Position numbers and translations under genes: made by a program | In this document: positions 1-9,157 of the stretch, one piece after another | How the letters are laid out: every line of letters begins with the position of its first letter | How positions within the stretch are numbered: the first letter of the stretch is position 1 | Notes under the pieces: model-generated | What the model saw: the letters and a program-made list of their open reading frames with translations, nothing else | What the model was told of the DNA's origin: nothing | The model's database searches: none | Assembly (NCBI GenBank): GCA_045597125.1 | Contig: JAZODR010000004.1 | Coordinates: 1 to 64,000 of the forward strand | Origin: RGIG5579 sp045597125 | Lineage (GTDB): Bacteria; Bacillota; Clostridia; Oscillospirales; SIG627 | DNA: 64,000 nucleotides | Reading direction: 5' to 3'

Positions 1-20
1 TCCCTGAAGGTGCACCACAA

Positions 21-136
21 GTCAGTGTCTTTGTTGCGAAGGGTACACCCGTTCCCATTCCGAACACGGTAGTTAAGCTTCGTTATGCCGACAATACTTA
101 GACCGAAGGGTCTTGGGAAGATAGGTCGTCGCTGAC
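21..136 (+). rRNA. rrf: 5S ribosomal RNA
   Basis: A 5S rRNA of about 116 bases. The loop region reads CCGTTCCCATTCCGAACACGG, the classic conserved core of bacterial 5S rRNA, and the ends GTCAGTG (from 21) and CGCTGAC (to 136) pair as helix I with one G-U wobble. It is presumably the last gene of an rRNA operon whose 23S gene lies left of the window. The first 20 bases of the window would then be spacer. Exact ends are estimated from the helix I pairing. Confidence 0.95.
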
Positions 137-141
137 ACAAA

Positions 142-175
142 AAACTCCGATTCTTTATGAATCGGAGTTTTTTTC
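142..175 (+). terminator. Intrinsic terminator of the rRNA operon
   Basis: An 11-bp stem (AACTCCGATTC / GAATCGGAGTT) with a short TTAT loop is followed by a run of seven T. It begins a few bases after the 5S 3' end and ends the rRNA transcript before the polA promoter. Confidence 0.9.
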
Positions 176-204
176 TTGATTTACGGCGGAATTGGCGGTA
201 TAAT
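176..204 (+). promoter_or_regulatory. Sigma-A type promoter of polA
   Basis: TTGATT at 176-181 and a perfect TATAAT at 199-204 are separated by 17 bp. It lies between the rRNA terminator and the polA ribosome binding site GAGGAG at 227-232. Confidence 0.75.
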
Positions 205-236
205 AAAGAGGTAGAAACTTATTTTTGAGGAGAAAT

Positions 237-2777
237 ATGAAAAAAATTCTCATTTTAGATGCCAACAGCCTTTTGAACCGAGCGTTTTACGGAATTCGCC
301 CTCTAAGCAACTCTCAGGGGCTTCCTACCAATGCTATTTTTGGCTATATCAATATTTTAAAAAAGCATTTAGATGCGGTCAAGCCGGATTATGTGGCGGC
401 GGCATTTGACTTACATGCGCCTACGTTTCGTCATAAATATGACGAGGCGTATAAGGCGAACCGAAAGCCCATGCCCGATGAATTGCGGGCGCAGATGCCT
501 TATTTGCGCAGGGCTACCGAGGCTATGGGTATTGCGGTGGTGGAGCGGGAAGGCTATGAGGCGGACGATATTTTAGGCACTCTTTCCCGCATTGCGGAGG
601 AAAGCGGAAACTGCGCTTATCTTGTTACGGGTGACCGTGATGCTTATCAGCTGGTCAGCGATCATACGACACTGATTCTGGTGGGAACCAAGCACGACGA
701 AGAGGTAACTCCCGAAGTTGTTAAGGAAAAATTTGGTCTTGCTCCCCGACAAATGATTGATGTAAAGGCATTGGCGGGGGATAGCGGGGATAATATACCG
801 GGTGTTCGTGGAATTGGAGAAAAGACGGCTCTGAAGCTCATCGCTGAGCGAGGGAATCTGGACGGGGTGTATGCTGATTTGGAGACCTTGCCTGTTGGTC
901 CCTCTGCCAAAGAAAAGCTTCGCGACGGCAAGGAAGATGCTTACAAGAGCCACTTTTTGGGAAAAATTTGCAGAGAAGTTCCCAGTCTTTCCCGTATTGA
1001 GGATTTTCCTTATATGGGTTTTGTATCCGAGCTTCTTTTGCCCCTTTTCGTGGAGCTGGAATTTACCAAAATGATTCAGAGCTTCGGTCTTTCTGAGCCG
1101 CAAAAGGTGCAGGAAGCACCTTTGCAAGGCACTCTTTTTGACCTTGTGGAAGAAATTCCTCTTGAGGAAATGGATGCGGAAAAGGTTTCTGAAACGGTTT
1201 TTTCCCTGTTTTTTGATGAAAACGGATTTTATACCCTATACGAAGGGAAAGCGGTAAAGCTTGTAGGAGATGTAGAGGCTCTTTTGCGTAAGAGTCGTCC
1301 TGTGGTGTGCGATTACAAGGCATATTTGCATAGATTTGCGGATGTTTTCGGTGATTTTCACGGAGTTCAGGCGGATTTGGATCTTTTTCTTGCCGCATAT
1401 GTTTTAAATTCTCAACACGCATCTATGACTCTGTCAGCTTTGGGAAGAATTTTTTGCAAAGACGGTGCTTATCTTTCTGCTGATACCAATCCTGCAGAGG
1501 CGCTTTTTTTGATGGAAAAACTTGCAAAGATTTTGCGGGCGGAGCTTGCCAATAGCACTTGCAAAAATCTGTATTATGAAACCGAGCTTCCCCTTGCCGC
1601 AGTGCTGGCAGATATGGAGCGTATCGGCTTTGCGGTGTCCCGCGAGGGAATCGAGCAATACGGAAAAAACCTTCGTACCATTATTGCCGCTTTGCAGGAA
1701 GAAATTTATATGCTGGCGGGAGAAGAATTTCTCATTTCCTCCCCCAAGCAACTTGGGAAGATTCTTTTTGAAAAAATGGGGTTGCCTTCCGTCAAGAAGA
1801 CCAAAACGGGGTATGCTACGGATGCGGAGACTCTTGGAAAACTGCGTTTTCATTCGCCTATTATTGACTTGATTTTGAATTGGCGCGCGGCTTCCAAACT
1901 GCAGAGCACCTATGTAGAGGGAATGCTGAAGCAGGTGCGAGAGGATGGTAGAATTCACACTGTTTTTAACGGAATGCTTACGGCAACGGGACGTCTATCT
2001 TCGGCGGAACCGAATTTGCAGAATATTCCGGTGAAGACGGAATTGGGCAGAGAAATGCGCCGATTTTTTATTGCGCCCGAGGGATTTGTATTGGTGGATG
2101 CGGATTATTCGCAAATTGAGCTCAGGCTTCTTGCCCATATGTCCGAGGATAAAACCATGCAACAGTTCTTTTTGGACGGCAAGGATATTCATACGAAAAC
2201 TGCCTCGGAAATTTTTCACGTTAGTCCCGAGGAGGTTACTCCCGAGATGCGCAAGAGCGCAAAGGCGGTCAATTTCGGCATTGTTTACGGAATTGGAGAA
2301 TATTCTCTTAGCCAAGACCTTGGGGTTCCCATGCGGGTGGCCAAAGAGTATATTGAGAAATATTTTGCCTTGTTTCCCGATATTAAAGGCTTTTTGGATA
2401 GCATGAAAGCAAAGGCACACGAGGATGGTTTTGTTACTACCTTGTTTGGCAGACGCAGGTATATTCCTGAATTGCAGTCCACTAAGAAACAATTGGTTTC
2501 TTTTGGGGAACGGGTTGCTATGAATGCGCCGATTCAGGGGACTGCGGCGGATATTATTAAGCTTGCCATGGTGCGTGTGGCTCGGCGCTTGGAGAAAGAG
2601 GGATTACGCAGTCGTCTGATTTTGCAGGTGCACGATGAACTGATTTTGGAGTGCCCTGAGGAGGAAGCGGAAATTGCCGCAAGGATTCTTTCTGAGGAAA
2701 TGGAAGGCGTGGTATCCTATGCAGTTCCGCTTTTAGCTGAAAGTTCTATCGGAAAAACTTGGTTTGACGCGAAATAA
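237..2777 (+). CDS. polA: DNA polymerase I
   Basis: Family A DNA polymerase of 846 residues, used in Okazaki-fragment processing and repair. The N-terminal 5' nuclease domain shows GYEADDILGTLS, TGDRDAYQLVSD and GDSGDNIPGV with its helix-hairpin-helix. The C-terminal polymerase domain shows motif A (DADYSQIELR), motif B (KAVNFGIVYG) and motif C (QVHDELILE). The middle region lacks recognisable DxE-type 3'-5' exonuclease residues, so proofreading is probably absent, as in many Firmicute PolI proteins. I chose the ATG at 237 because GAGGAG sits 4 bases upstream; an in-frame TTG at 225 would place the Shine-Dalgarno inside the gene. It is transcribed alone from its own promoter and ends at a terminator. 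Confidence 0.97.
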   Translation: MKKILILDANSLLNRAFYGIRPLSNSQGLPTNAIFGYINILKKHLDAVKPDYVAAAFDLHAPTFRHKYDEAYKANRKPMPDELRAQMPYLRRATEAMGIAVVEREGYEADDILGTLSRIAEESGNCAYLVTGDRDAYQLVSDHTTLILVGTKHDEEVTPEVVKEKFGLAPRQMIDVKALAGDSGDNIPGVRGIGEKTALKLIAERGNLDGVYADLETLPVGPSAKEKLRDGKEDAYKSHFLGKICREVPSLSRIEDFPYMGFVSELLLPLFVELEFTKMIQSFGLSEPQKVQEAPLQGTLFDLVEEIPLEEMDAEKVSETVFSLFFDENGFYTLYEGKAVKLVGDVEALLRKSRPVVCDYKAYLHRFADVFGDFHGVQADLDLFLAAYVLNSQHASMTLSALGRIFCKDGAYLSADTNPAEALFLMEKLAKILRAELANSTCKNLYYETELPLAAVLADMERIGFAVSREGIEQYGKNLRTIIAALQEEIYMLAGEEFLISSPKQLGKILFEKMGLPSVKKTKTGYATDAETLGKLRFHSPIIDLILNWRAASKLQSTYVEGMLKQVREDGRIHTVFNGMLTATGRLSSAEPNLQNIPVKTELGREMRRFFIAPEGFVLVDADYSQIELRLLAHMSEDKTMQQFFLDGKDIHTKTASEIFHVSPEEVTPEMRKSAKAVNFGIVYGIGEYSLSQDLGVPMRVAKEYIEKYFALFPDIKGFLDSMKAKAHEDGFVTTLFGRRRYIPELQSTKKQLVSFGERVAMNAPIQGTAADIIKLAMVRVARRLEKEGLRSRLILQVHDELILECPEEEAEIAARILSEEMEGVVSYAVPLLAESSIGKTWFDAK

Positions 2778-2787
2778 ATGATATCGC

Positions 2788-2824
2788 AAAAAGAGGTTTT
2801 CCACATTGTGGAAAACCTCTTTTT
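2788..2824. terminator. Bidirectional terminator between polA and the zinc-ribbon gene
   Basis: AAGAGGTTTTCCAC pairs with GTGGAAAACCTCTT around a short loop, flanked by A-rich and T-rich ends. It can terminate polA on the plus strand and the topB operon on the minus strand. Confidence 0.9.
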
Positions 2825-2828
2825 ATGA

Positions 2829-3194
2829 TTATATGTGTCGTAGGGCGTCCTTAATGAGCGGGAAGATTTCATCAAATTGATTGAATACAAAATCGAACAT
2901 AGATATCGCACAGATGCATACCACGAGAAACAGGAGCAATAGCAGTATCGTGCCGACAATGAACCCAATCAGCGCGCCTTTTGCGGAGGCTTTGGCGCGG
3001 GACGGTTTTTTGTTTTCGTAAATAAAAAAGAGAATCAAGCCTACCAGGGGAAGGAAGAAGCCCAGAAGAGCAAAGGTGGAGTCAAAGCTGTCTTTTGCAT
3101 AGGGGGCGGGAGAATTTTCCTGAATGCTTGTGCCACAAGAAGGGCAAAACAAGGCGCTTTCGTCTAAGGTATTTCCACATTTTTTACAGTACAT
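2829..3194 (-). CDS. Zinc-ribbon membrane protein, function unknown
   Basis: A 121-residue protein that opens with a zinc ribbon (CKKC near residue 3 and CPSC near residue 17). An acidic/polar stretch follows, then two hydrophobic segments (about residues 43-59 and 73-100), the pattern of small zinc-ribbon/DUF4190-like membrane proteins. No catalytic motif is visible. GGAGG lies 7 bases before the ATG. It is the last gene of the topB-iscS-thiI-CPBP/pth operon, 20 bases after the preceding stop. The family is common in Clostridia and no function can be assigned. Confidence 0.75.
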   Translation of the reverse strand: MYCKKCGNTLDESALFCPSCGTSIQENSPAPYAKDSFDSTFALLGFFLPLVGLILFFIYENKKPSRAKASAKGALIGFIVGTILLLLLFLVVCICAISMFDFVFNQFDEIFPLIKDALRHI

Positions 3195-3214
3195 AATTTT
3201 TCCTCCATTTTTTA

Positions 3215-4669
3215 TTATTCATGGGTTTTTCCGTTATAGAGCGCAGCGGCGCGGTCCAGACTTCCTGTAGTGAAGTGCTTGGCGCTGTCGTAAACATCTT
3301 CCAGGGAAGAGATGATTTTCTTCATATCCTCGGGAGAGGGATTGCCCAGTACCCAGTTCATCAAGTCCCATTGGGGAGGCGGTGCGCCCACACCCAATTT
3401 CACACGGGGAAAGGCGTCACTGCCAAGGCAGGAAATAATGGATTTGATGCCGTTGTGCCCGCCTGCACTTCCGTTTTCGCGGATGCGGAATACGCCGGGG
3501 GCAAAATTAATGTCGTCAAAGATGACCAGAATGTTCTGCGGGGGAATCTTATAGAACGCGGCGGCTTCGCGAACCGATTCGCCAGAAAGGTTCATAAAGG
3601 TCTGAGGCTTAAGGAGAAGAACCTTTTTTCCGCCCAAGGTACATTCGCCCGTCAGTGCTTTGAAGCGAAGGTTGCCGATGGTGGTGTTTTCCCTCAGAGC
3701 AATATAGTCCAGAGCCATAAAGCCTACGTTGTGTCGATTTTGAGCATATTTATCGCCGGGGTTGCCAAGACCCACAATTAAGTATTCGGGAGCAGCCATA
3801 AAATCTCCTTTGATAGTTGGATTGGGTTGAGGAAGGACGGTCTTGGTGGAAGCATAACGGACCAAGAGGACACCGATGGGGATGGCAAAGAAGCATAGGA
3901 GAAGAAGCGCCATATACACGAATTCGGTAACAGGGTGTTCTTCGCCAAAGCCATATTCCATACAGATACGCGCAGGGTAATTGGAAAAATTAAAGGCGAT
4001 ATGGGTCATTACCGATGGCCAAATAGAGTCGAAGCGGTGTGCCAGCCATGCCATCAAAATTCCCAGAGGGAGAGTAAAAACGATTTGGTAAAGGTTGCCG
4101 TGAATCAAGGCAAACAGAAGTGCTGAAATAAAAATGGCGTGGGGAGGGGTCATACTTTTTTTCAGGGTGTTCAGAATGAATCCGCGGCAGAGCACTTCTT
4201 CCAGAAAAGGCGCGACCAAGGAAATATAGAGTACTTCAATCCAGATATTGGACCCTGCCGCCATAATGGCTTCTTGACTTGACATATAGTCATTTTGCGA
4301 TTGTTGCACCGCGGGAATCAGGGTCATTGCGGAAATGAGAAGAATGGCAAAGGCATAGCTTCCAAAGCCCAGGAAGGTACCTGCGGCAAGGGAAGAAGCA
4401 GGTGTTTTTTGTAAGGAAGCGTCCCGAAGGATGTTTTTTTGTTTTATTAGTACGATAATTCCCAGGAAGAAAAGACCTCCCAGAAGCATGGTTTCGTAAA
4501 GCACACCCATAACGGTACTTTCAATGGCATCTATCTCCAGCCCCGAAAAAGTGCCTGCAATACCCAAAATCAGTCCAACGATGAAGCTTGCGGCGGATTG
4601 CATTCCGAAGTATAGGGTGATATAGCCTACACATTTAAGTAGTGCTTGAAAAACAGTTTGTTTTTTCAT
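3215..4669 (-). CDS. pth: CPBP-family intramembrane protease fused in frame to peptidyl-tRNA hydrolase
   Basis: One uninterrupted 484-codon frame holds two normally separate proteins. Residues 1-290 form a multi-span membrane protein with the CPBP (Abi/Rce1-type) signature: EEVLCRG at 157-163, a His in FALIHGN at 190, and HIAFN at 223-227. Residues 291-484 are a complete peptidyl-tRNA hydrolase, with LGNPG, NRHNVGF (catalytic His), MNLSG, FDDIN and GGHNG. Pth releases tRNA from peptidyl-tRNA. The Pth part begins with its own ATG at 3799, preceded by AAAGGAG at ideal spacing, so free Pth of 194 residues is probably made by internal initiation and a fusion protein may be made as well. The CPBP part starts after AGAAAGGA. 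The gene lies between thiI and the zinc-ribbon gene in one operon. A lost stop codon or an assembly error are alternatives. Confidence 0.88.
   Translation of the reverse strand: MKKQTVFQALLKCVGYITLYFGMQSAASFIVGLILGIAGTFSGLEIDAIESTVMGVLYETMLLGGLFFLGIIVLIKQKNILRDASLQKTPASSLAAGTFLGFGSYAFAILLISAMTLIPAVQQSQNDYMSSQEAIMAAGSNIWIEVLYISLVAPFLEEVLCRGFILNTLKKSMTPPHAIFISALLFALIHGNLYQIVFTLPLGILMAWLAHRFDSIWPSVMTHIAFNFSNYPARICMEYGFGEEHPVTEFVYMALLLLCFFAIPIGVLLVRYASTKTVLPQPNPTIKGDFMAAPEYLIVGLGNPGDKYAQNRHNVGFMALDYIALRENTTIGNLRFKALTGECTLGGKKVLLLKPQTFMNLSGESVREAAAFYKIPPQNILVIFDDINFAPGVFRIRENGSAGGHNGIKSIISCLGSDAFPRVKLGVGAPPPQWDLMNWVLGNPSPEDMKKIISSLEDVYDSAKHFTTGSLDRAAALYNGKTHE
3799..3809 (-). promoter_or_regulatory. 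Internal ribosome binding site and start codon of the Pth part
   Basis: On the minus strand AAAGGAG is followed after a short A/T spacer by an in-frame ATG at 3799. That is residue 291 of the long frame and the expected first residue of a free-standing Pth. The same bases encode the linker residues IKGDF. Confidence 0.75.
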
Positions 4670-4688
4670 AGTGGGTCCTTTCTGTGAA

Positions 4689-5867
4689 TTATCGGTTCAC
4701 GCGGAAAAATTCAATGGCTTTGTACGCCTTGTCTTCCAGTTCTGCCAGATTTAGCTTGGCTTCTTCTTCCAGCACCTCTTCCAAGGTGGGATTCAGCTTG
4801 GGGTGACGGGGTGTAAACACGGTGCAACAATCTTCGTAGGGGAGGATGGAGGTATCAAAGCAATCTATCTCGCGGCTGGTGCGTACAATCTCTTCCTTGT
4901 CCATACCGATTAGAGGACGGTAAACGGGAAGATTTGCTACGGCATCGGTACAGCGAAGGGCGTCCATCGTTTGACTGGCCACTTGCCCCAGACTTTCCCC
5001 TGTGACGATGGCACCGCATTTTTGTCTTTCGGCAACTCGGCAGGCAAGGCGCATCATAGAGCGGCGAAGAAGAATGGTGAAATATTCTTCTCGACACGTT
5101 TCCTGCAGAGCAAGTTGGAGTTCAGTCAGGCGAATGGAGGCGAAATTGACCGTATCCGTATAGGCGCAAAGCTTGTGGGCAAGCTCCACTACTTTTTCCT
5201 TGGCTCGTTCCGAGGTATAGGGGAAGGATTCAAAGTGAAGCGCATCAATGAAGGCGCCGCGCCTTGCCATGCGGTAACCTGCAACGGGGGAATCAATACC
5301 GCCTGAAAGGAGCAGAAGCGCTCTTCCTGAGGTGCCGTATGGCATTCCGCCTGCTCCGGGGAGCTTTCCTGCGTGAACATAGGCAAAATCTTCGCGAATT
5401 TCAACCCAAACTACCTCACCGGGATTATGTACATCTACCTTGGGTGCGTTTTTTCCTAAAGTGCGTAAAATGCAACCGCCCACCTCTCGGCAAATCTCAG
5501 GGGATTTGAGGGCAAATTTCTTATCGCTTCGTCTGGCATCCGCTTTAAAGGAAACGGCGCCCACAAGCAGGGGCGCAATTTTGTTACGAACGGTAGCAAG
5601 AATGGCATCCATATTCTTTTCTACTCGGTATGCGATGGAAAGGCTGACTACACCGAAGACTTTTTGCAGTTCGGGAAGGGCAAGATCTAAAAGGGGATCG
5701 TGCTCCGATTCCACAAAGACGGTGGACTGGGAGGTAAAGACGCGAAATTCGCCCAAGGGCTTTAATTTTCTGCGAATTTGTTTTAGGAGAATGGCGTCAA
5801 AATAGCTTTTGTTGGCTCCTTTGAGGATCAGTTCTCCGTATTTCATTAAAATTGATCGTTTTTCCAT
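4689..5867 (-). CDS. thiI: tRNA 4-thiouridine synthase ThiI
   Basis: A 392-residue ThiI: an N-terminal ferredoxin-like/THUMP region (to about residue 165) and a C-terminal PP-loop ATPase domain with SGGIDSPVAG at 188-197. It adenylates and thiolates U8 of tRNA and in many bacteria also contributes sulfur for thiazole synthesis. The C-terminal rhodanese domain of the E. coli protein is absent, the usual short form in Firmicutes, where a partner cysteine desulfurase delivers sulfur directly. That partner is the gene just upstream, whose stop lies 4 bases before this start. The start ATG follows AAGGTG. Confidence 0.95.
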   Translation of the reverse strand: MEKRSILMKYGELILKGANKSYFDAILLKQIRRKLKPLGEFRVFTSQSTVFVESEHDPLLDLALPELQKVFGVVSLSIAYRVEKNMDAILATVRNKIAPLLVGAVSFKADARRSDKKFALKSPEICREVGGCILRTLGKNAPKVDVHNPGEVVWVEIREDFAYVHAGKLPGAGGMPYGTSGRALLLLSGGIDSPVAGYRMARRGAFIDALHFESFPYTSERAKEKVVELAHKLCAYTDTVNFASIRLTELQLALQETCREEYFTILLRRSMMRLACRVAERQKCGAIVTGESLGQVASQTMDALRCTDAVANLPVYRPLIGMDKEEIVRTSREIDCFDTSILPYEDCCTVFTPRHPKLNPTLEEVLEEEAKLNLAELEDKAYKAIEFFRVNR

Positions 5868-5871
5868 TGTT

Positions 5872-6984
5872 TCACCTTATAATTTCGCGAAGGATGCGGC
5901 AAAATTCCAGGGCTTCATCCTCCGTATTGAGTCTTGAAAAGGACAGACGGATCGTACTGTCTGCATCTTTTGAATTCAGTCCGAAGTTTTGCAAAACGGG
6001 ACTTTTTCCCGAGTGGGAGGAGCAGGCGCTTCCCGAGGAAACGAAGACTTCTTTTTCGCTGAGCATATGTAAAAGAATCTCTGAGCGTAACGAGCGTACG
6101 GTCATAGATAAAATATGGCAGGAGGTTTTTTCTGCCTCGTTAAAGGAAATGCGCTGGTCGCCTGCAAACTCCGATTTGATGTGCTCTCGAATGAGTTGCA
6201 TTCGTTTGCAGTCTGCTTCCAGCTGCGCTCCTCCTTCCTCTGCCGCTTTTCCGAAGGCGATAATACCGGGCAGGTTTTCCGTGCCTGAGCGCAGACCCTT
6301 TTCCTGACCGCCGCCGAAAATTTGAGAGGGAAGATTGGTTCCTTTTTTTATATACAGTGCGCCCACGCCCTTGGGACCGCAAATTTTGTGCGCGGAAAGG
6401 GACAAGAGGTCGATTCCTAAGGCGTTGGGGGTGATAGGGCTTTTCAGATATCCCTGTACGCCGTCGCTGAAAATAAGGGCGAAGGGACTTTTTGCTTTGA
6501 CCAGACGGGAGACGGTAGCAATATCGTACACCGCGCCCGTTTCATTGTTGGTGTGCATGACCGCTGCAAGAATGGTCTTATCGTTTGCTGCGTTGGCGAT
6601 TTCTGTGGGATTCAGTTTTCCGCCGCGGGTGGAGAGGCGGATGACCTCAAACCCTTCATTTTCAAGCCGCTCCATACATTTGGCTACGGCGGGATGTTCG
6701 GAATCGGTGGTAAGGATGCGGTTGCCTCTGCGGCGAAGTTTTTGTACTGCGCCGAAAATGGCAAGGTTGTCTGCCTCCGTGCCGCCTGAGGTAAAGAAAA
6801 TTTCCTCGGGGAGAGCGCCGATGCTTTTCGCTACTTTATTCCGCGCTTTTTTCAGGCGCTGTTCCGCTTCGAAGCCCAGACGGTGCAAGGAAGAAGGATT
6901 GGCAAAATGACCAAGCTCCTCTCGCATCACAGCCAGAACACCTTCGCTGAGAGGGCTGGATGCGGAATTGTCAAAATAAATCAT
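5872..6984 (-). CDS. Cysteine desulfurase (NifS/IscS family), probable ThiI partner
   Basis: A 370-residue class V PLP-dependent aminotransferase-fold enzyme. The PLP lysine is K200 in LSAHKICGPKG and the active-site cysteine is C321 in SSGSACSSHSG. SGGTEADN and SEHPAV are also typical. It takes sulfur from L-cysteine as an enzyme persulfide. Adjacency to thiI, 4 bases apart in one operon, matches the dedicated NifZ-type desulfurase of B. subtilis that feeds ThiI, so 4-thiouridine synthesis is the likely role. No iscU or sufU scaffold is nearby. The ATG follows GAGGA at good spacing, 12 bases after topB. Confidence 0.93.
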   Translation of the reverse strand: MIYFDNSASSPLSEGVLAVMREELGHFANPSSLHRLGFEAEQRLKKARNKVAKSIGALPEEIFFTSGGTEADNLAIFGAVQKLRRRGNRILTTDSEHPAVAKCMERLENEGFEVIRLSTRGGKLNPTEIANAANDKTILAAVMHTNNETGAVYDIATVSRLVKAKSPFALIFSDGVQGYLKSPITPNALGIDLLSLSAHKICGPKGVGALYIKKGTNLPSQIFGGGQEKGLRSGTENLPGIIAFGKAAEEGGAQLEADCKRMQLIREHIKSEFAGDQRISFNEAEKTSCHILSMTVRSLRSEILLHMLSEKEVFVSSGSACSSHSGKSPVLQNFGLNSKDADSTIRLSFSRLNTEDEALEFCRILREIIR

Positions 6985-6996
6985 AGGTTCCTCGTT

Positions 6997-9081
6997 TTAC
7001 TTGTTAAAATCGAAGACGGCTTTTCCGTCTTCCAGACGCAGACGGGCATCAAAGGCGTTTCCCGTGCGTGGAGAAATGAAGCCTGTAAGCACATCGGTGC
7101 ATCCTTCTGCAAGAAGCTTTTTTGCTTGGTGAATGGGAATAGGGCGCTTGCAAAGTGAAAGATTGATGCGGAATTTGCAGCCCTCTTTGTAGCCGCGGCA
7201 GCCATAGGAATATTTTCCTTTTACCACATCTTGTCCGCACAATGGGCATTTGCCTACCGTATCACCGAAAAAGCCAATGTCAAAGTCATCGCCTTTTTCA
7301 AAGACGTTCTGAATTTCGCCTTTGGCAATATTGACTGCATCGCTGATTTGCAGTTCACCGCGGAAGACCTGTTTTAGTGCCTTGCCGGTGGTGGCGGTTT
7401 TGAATTTATCCATGGAAATTCCCATGAGGGAAAGCTGCTCAATCAGGTATTTTCCGTCGGGTAGGATGGTATAAACGTCCTTTTTCAACTGAATATAACC
7501 CGAATTTCGTGCATTTTCAATGATACCCGTGCGGGTAGCTTCGGTGCCCAGTTCCAAACCTTCGAACATGGCGCGGTATTCTTCCGCGTCATCCATCTCC
7601 TCTTCTTCTGCCTTGGCTTTTTCCTCTCGGAAGGGATTTTTCAGGTAGTTGTTTAAGGTTTCGATGGTGTAGTGCTTTGGAGGAGAGGTTTCTTTTTCCT
7701 TGACGGTATAGGTGATGGCCACTGTGTCACCCACCTTGTAATCGGGGAGGATTTTATCATTGCGCGTACTGTCGTCAAATCTGGTCCAGCCTTTTTCCAG
7801 AATGACGTTTCCCTTGACCACAAATTCCTCCAGTTCTCCTGCTGCCAGTACCAATTCGGTTTTCTCACAGATGCAATCCTGGTCGCAGAATAATGCTACA
7901 AAACGGCGCAGAATCATTTGATATACCTTCTTTTCTTCTTCGGAAAGGGCTTCCTTGGAAGGAATTTTGAAGGTAGGTGTCAGGGCAGAGTGGGACTCGA
8001 TTTTGGAGTCATCGAAAATGGTCTTTTTATCCTTAAAGGCAACGGGGTAACCGATGTTTGCCAGATTTTTAATGATGGTGCGTATCTTGTCCTTTTCTGC
8101 AGTGGCAAGATATTCCGAATTGGTACGAGGATAGGTCACATACCCTTTTTCGTAAAGTGCTTGTACAATTCGCAGGGAATCGTCCATAGGCATTTTATAT
8201 TTTTTGCCCAAGGCATTTTGCAATTTGGAGAGGGAAAAGAGTTTACCCGGATTGAGTTTATCCTTTTTGCTTTTGCGGCTTTTCACAATGGTAGGAACGC
8301 TGTTTAGTGCTTCTGCCCATTGTTTCGCCTTTTCTTGTTCTTTCTTGGAAAATTTTTTCTTGCTTTGCACCTCGGGGCCGTCTTCCCCTTCGCATTTGCC
8401 AAGAATGGCAAAATACAGCTCGGGCTTGAAATTCTCAATTGCCATATCCCGGTCGTAAATTGCCTTAACGATGGGAACGATGACTCTTCCCACACGAAGA
8501 AGAGAGCCGCTTTTTAAGGTGGCAAAACGGGTGAGATTGACACCGTACAGCCAGTCGATGTAGGTGCGGGCAAAGCCCTCTGCCGCAAGATTGTCGTAAT
8601 CCTTTTCATTTTTTAATTGTGCGAGGGCGGAACGGATGGTTTCGGGAGTTTGGTCGGGAAGCCATAGACGAAGGAGAGGCTTTTTCAGTTCCCCTGCGTG
8701 CTGCAAGATAAGGCGGACGATGATTTCGCCCTCTCGGTCAGCATCTCCCGCATTGACAATGGCATCAACATCTTCACGGTGGCAAAGGCTTTTTACGGTT
8801 TCAAACTGCTCTTTTACACCATTATCTACTTTTCCCTCTTTATCGTGACGGAGTCCAAAGCGAAAGGTTTCAGGGAAGCATGGGATGTTTTCCATGCTCC
8901 ATTTACCCGTAGAGGTCTTGCCTGTATAGTCCTCAATGTCACACAAAGAAAAGAGATGACCGAAAGCCCAGGTTACCGCGTACCCTTCGCCTTCCAGATA
9001 TCCGCGGCGCTTTTGAAGTGTGCCGATGGCAGAGGCAATATTCCGCGCAAGGCTTGGCTTTTCTGCGATGATGAGAATCAT
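6997..9081 (-). CDS. topB: DNA topoisomerase III (type IA)
   Basis: A 694-residue type IA topoisomerase. The TOPRIM domain is at the N-terminus (IIAEKPSLAR, DADREGE at 113-119), and the catalytic tyrosine is Y317 in TYPRTNSEYL. The length, the GHL near residue 41 and the lack of multiple long zinc fingers favour TopB over TopA. The C-terminus carries one zinc-finger-like unit (CPLCGQ...C...C). It decatenates and relaxes negatively supercoiled DNA through a transient 5' phosphotyrosine bond. AAAGGAG precedes the ATG. It is the first gene of a five-gene minus-strand operon with its own promoter. Confidence 0.93.
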   Translation of the reverse strand: MILIIAEKPSLARNIASAIGTLQKRRGYLEGEGYAVTWAFGHLFSLCDIEDYTGKTSTGKWSMENIPCFPETFRFGLRHDKEGKVDNGVKEQFETVKSLCHREDVDAIVNAGDADREGEIIVRLILQHAGELKKPLLRLWLPDQTPETIRSALAQLKNEKDYDNLAAEGFARTYIDWLYGVNLTRFATLKSGSLLRVGRVIVPIVKAIYDRDMAIENFKPELYFAILGKCEGEDGPEVQSKKKFSKKEQEKAKQWAEALNSVPTIVKSRKSKKDKLNPGKLFSLSKLQNALGKKYKMPMDDSLRIVQALYEKGYVTYPRTNSEYLATAEKDKIRTIIKNLANIGYPVAFKDKKTIFDDSKIESHSALTPTFKIPSKEALSEEEKKVYQMILRRFVALFCDQDCICEKTELVLAAGELEEFVVKGNVILEKGWTRFDDSTRNDKILPDYKVGDTVAITYTVKEKETSPPKHYTIETLNNYLKNPFREEKAKAEEEEMDDAEEYRAMFEGLELGTEATRTGIIENARNSGYIQLKKDVYTILPDGKYLIEQLSLMGISMDKFKTATTGKALKQVFRGELQISDAVNIAKGEIQNVFEKGDDFDIGFFGDTVGKCPLCGQDVVKGKYSYGCRGYKEGCKFRINLSLCKRPIPIHQAKKLLAEGCTDVLTGFISPRTGNAFDARLRLEDGKAVFDFNK

Positions 9082-9119
9082 AGTGCATCTCCTTTCTATA
9101 TTCTTTTATACCAAATTAT

Positions 9120-9148
9120 ATTATAGCATAGAGCGTAGCGATTTTCAA
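9120..9148 (-). promoter_or_regulatory. Promoter of the topB operon
   Basis: On the minus strand TTGAAA (9148-9143) and TATAAT (9125-9120) are spaced by 17 bp, about 40 bases upstream of topB. It probably drives all five genes down to 2829. Confidence 0.75.
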
Positions 9149-9157
9149 CCGCCTCCG

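Noticed and set aside
237..2777. PolA lacking proofreading as a novelty
   Set aside because: Degenerate 3'-5' exonuclease domains are common in PolI of Firmicutes.
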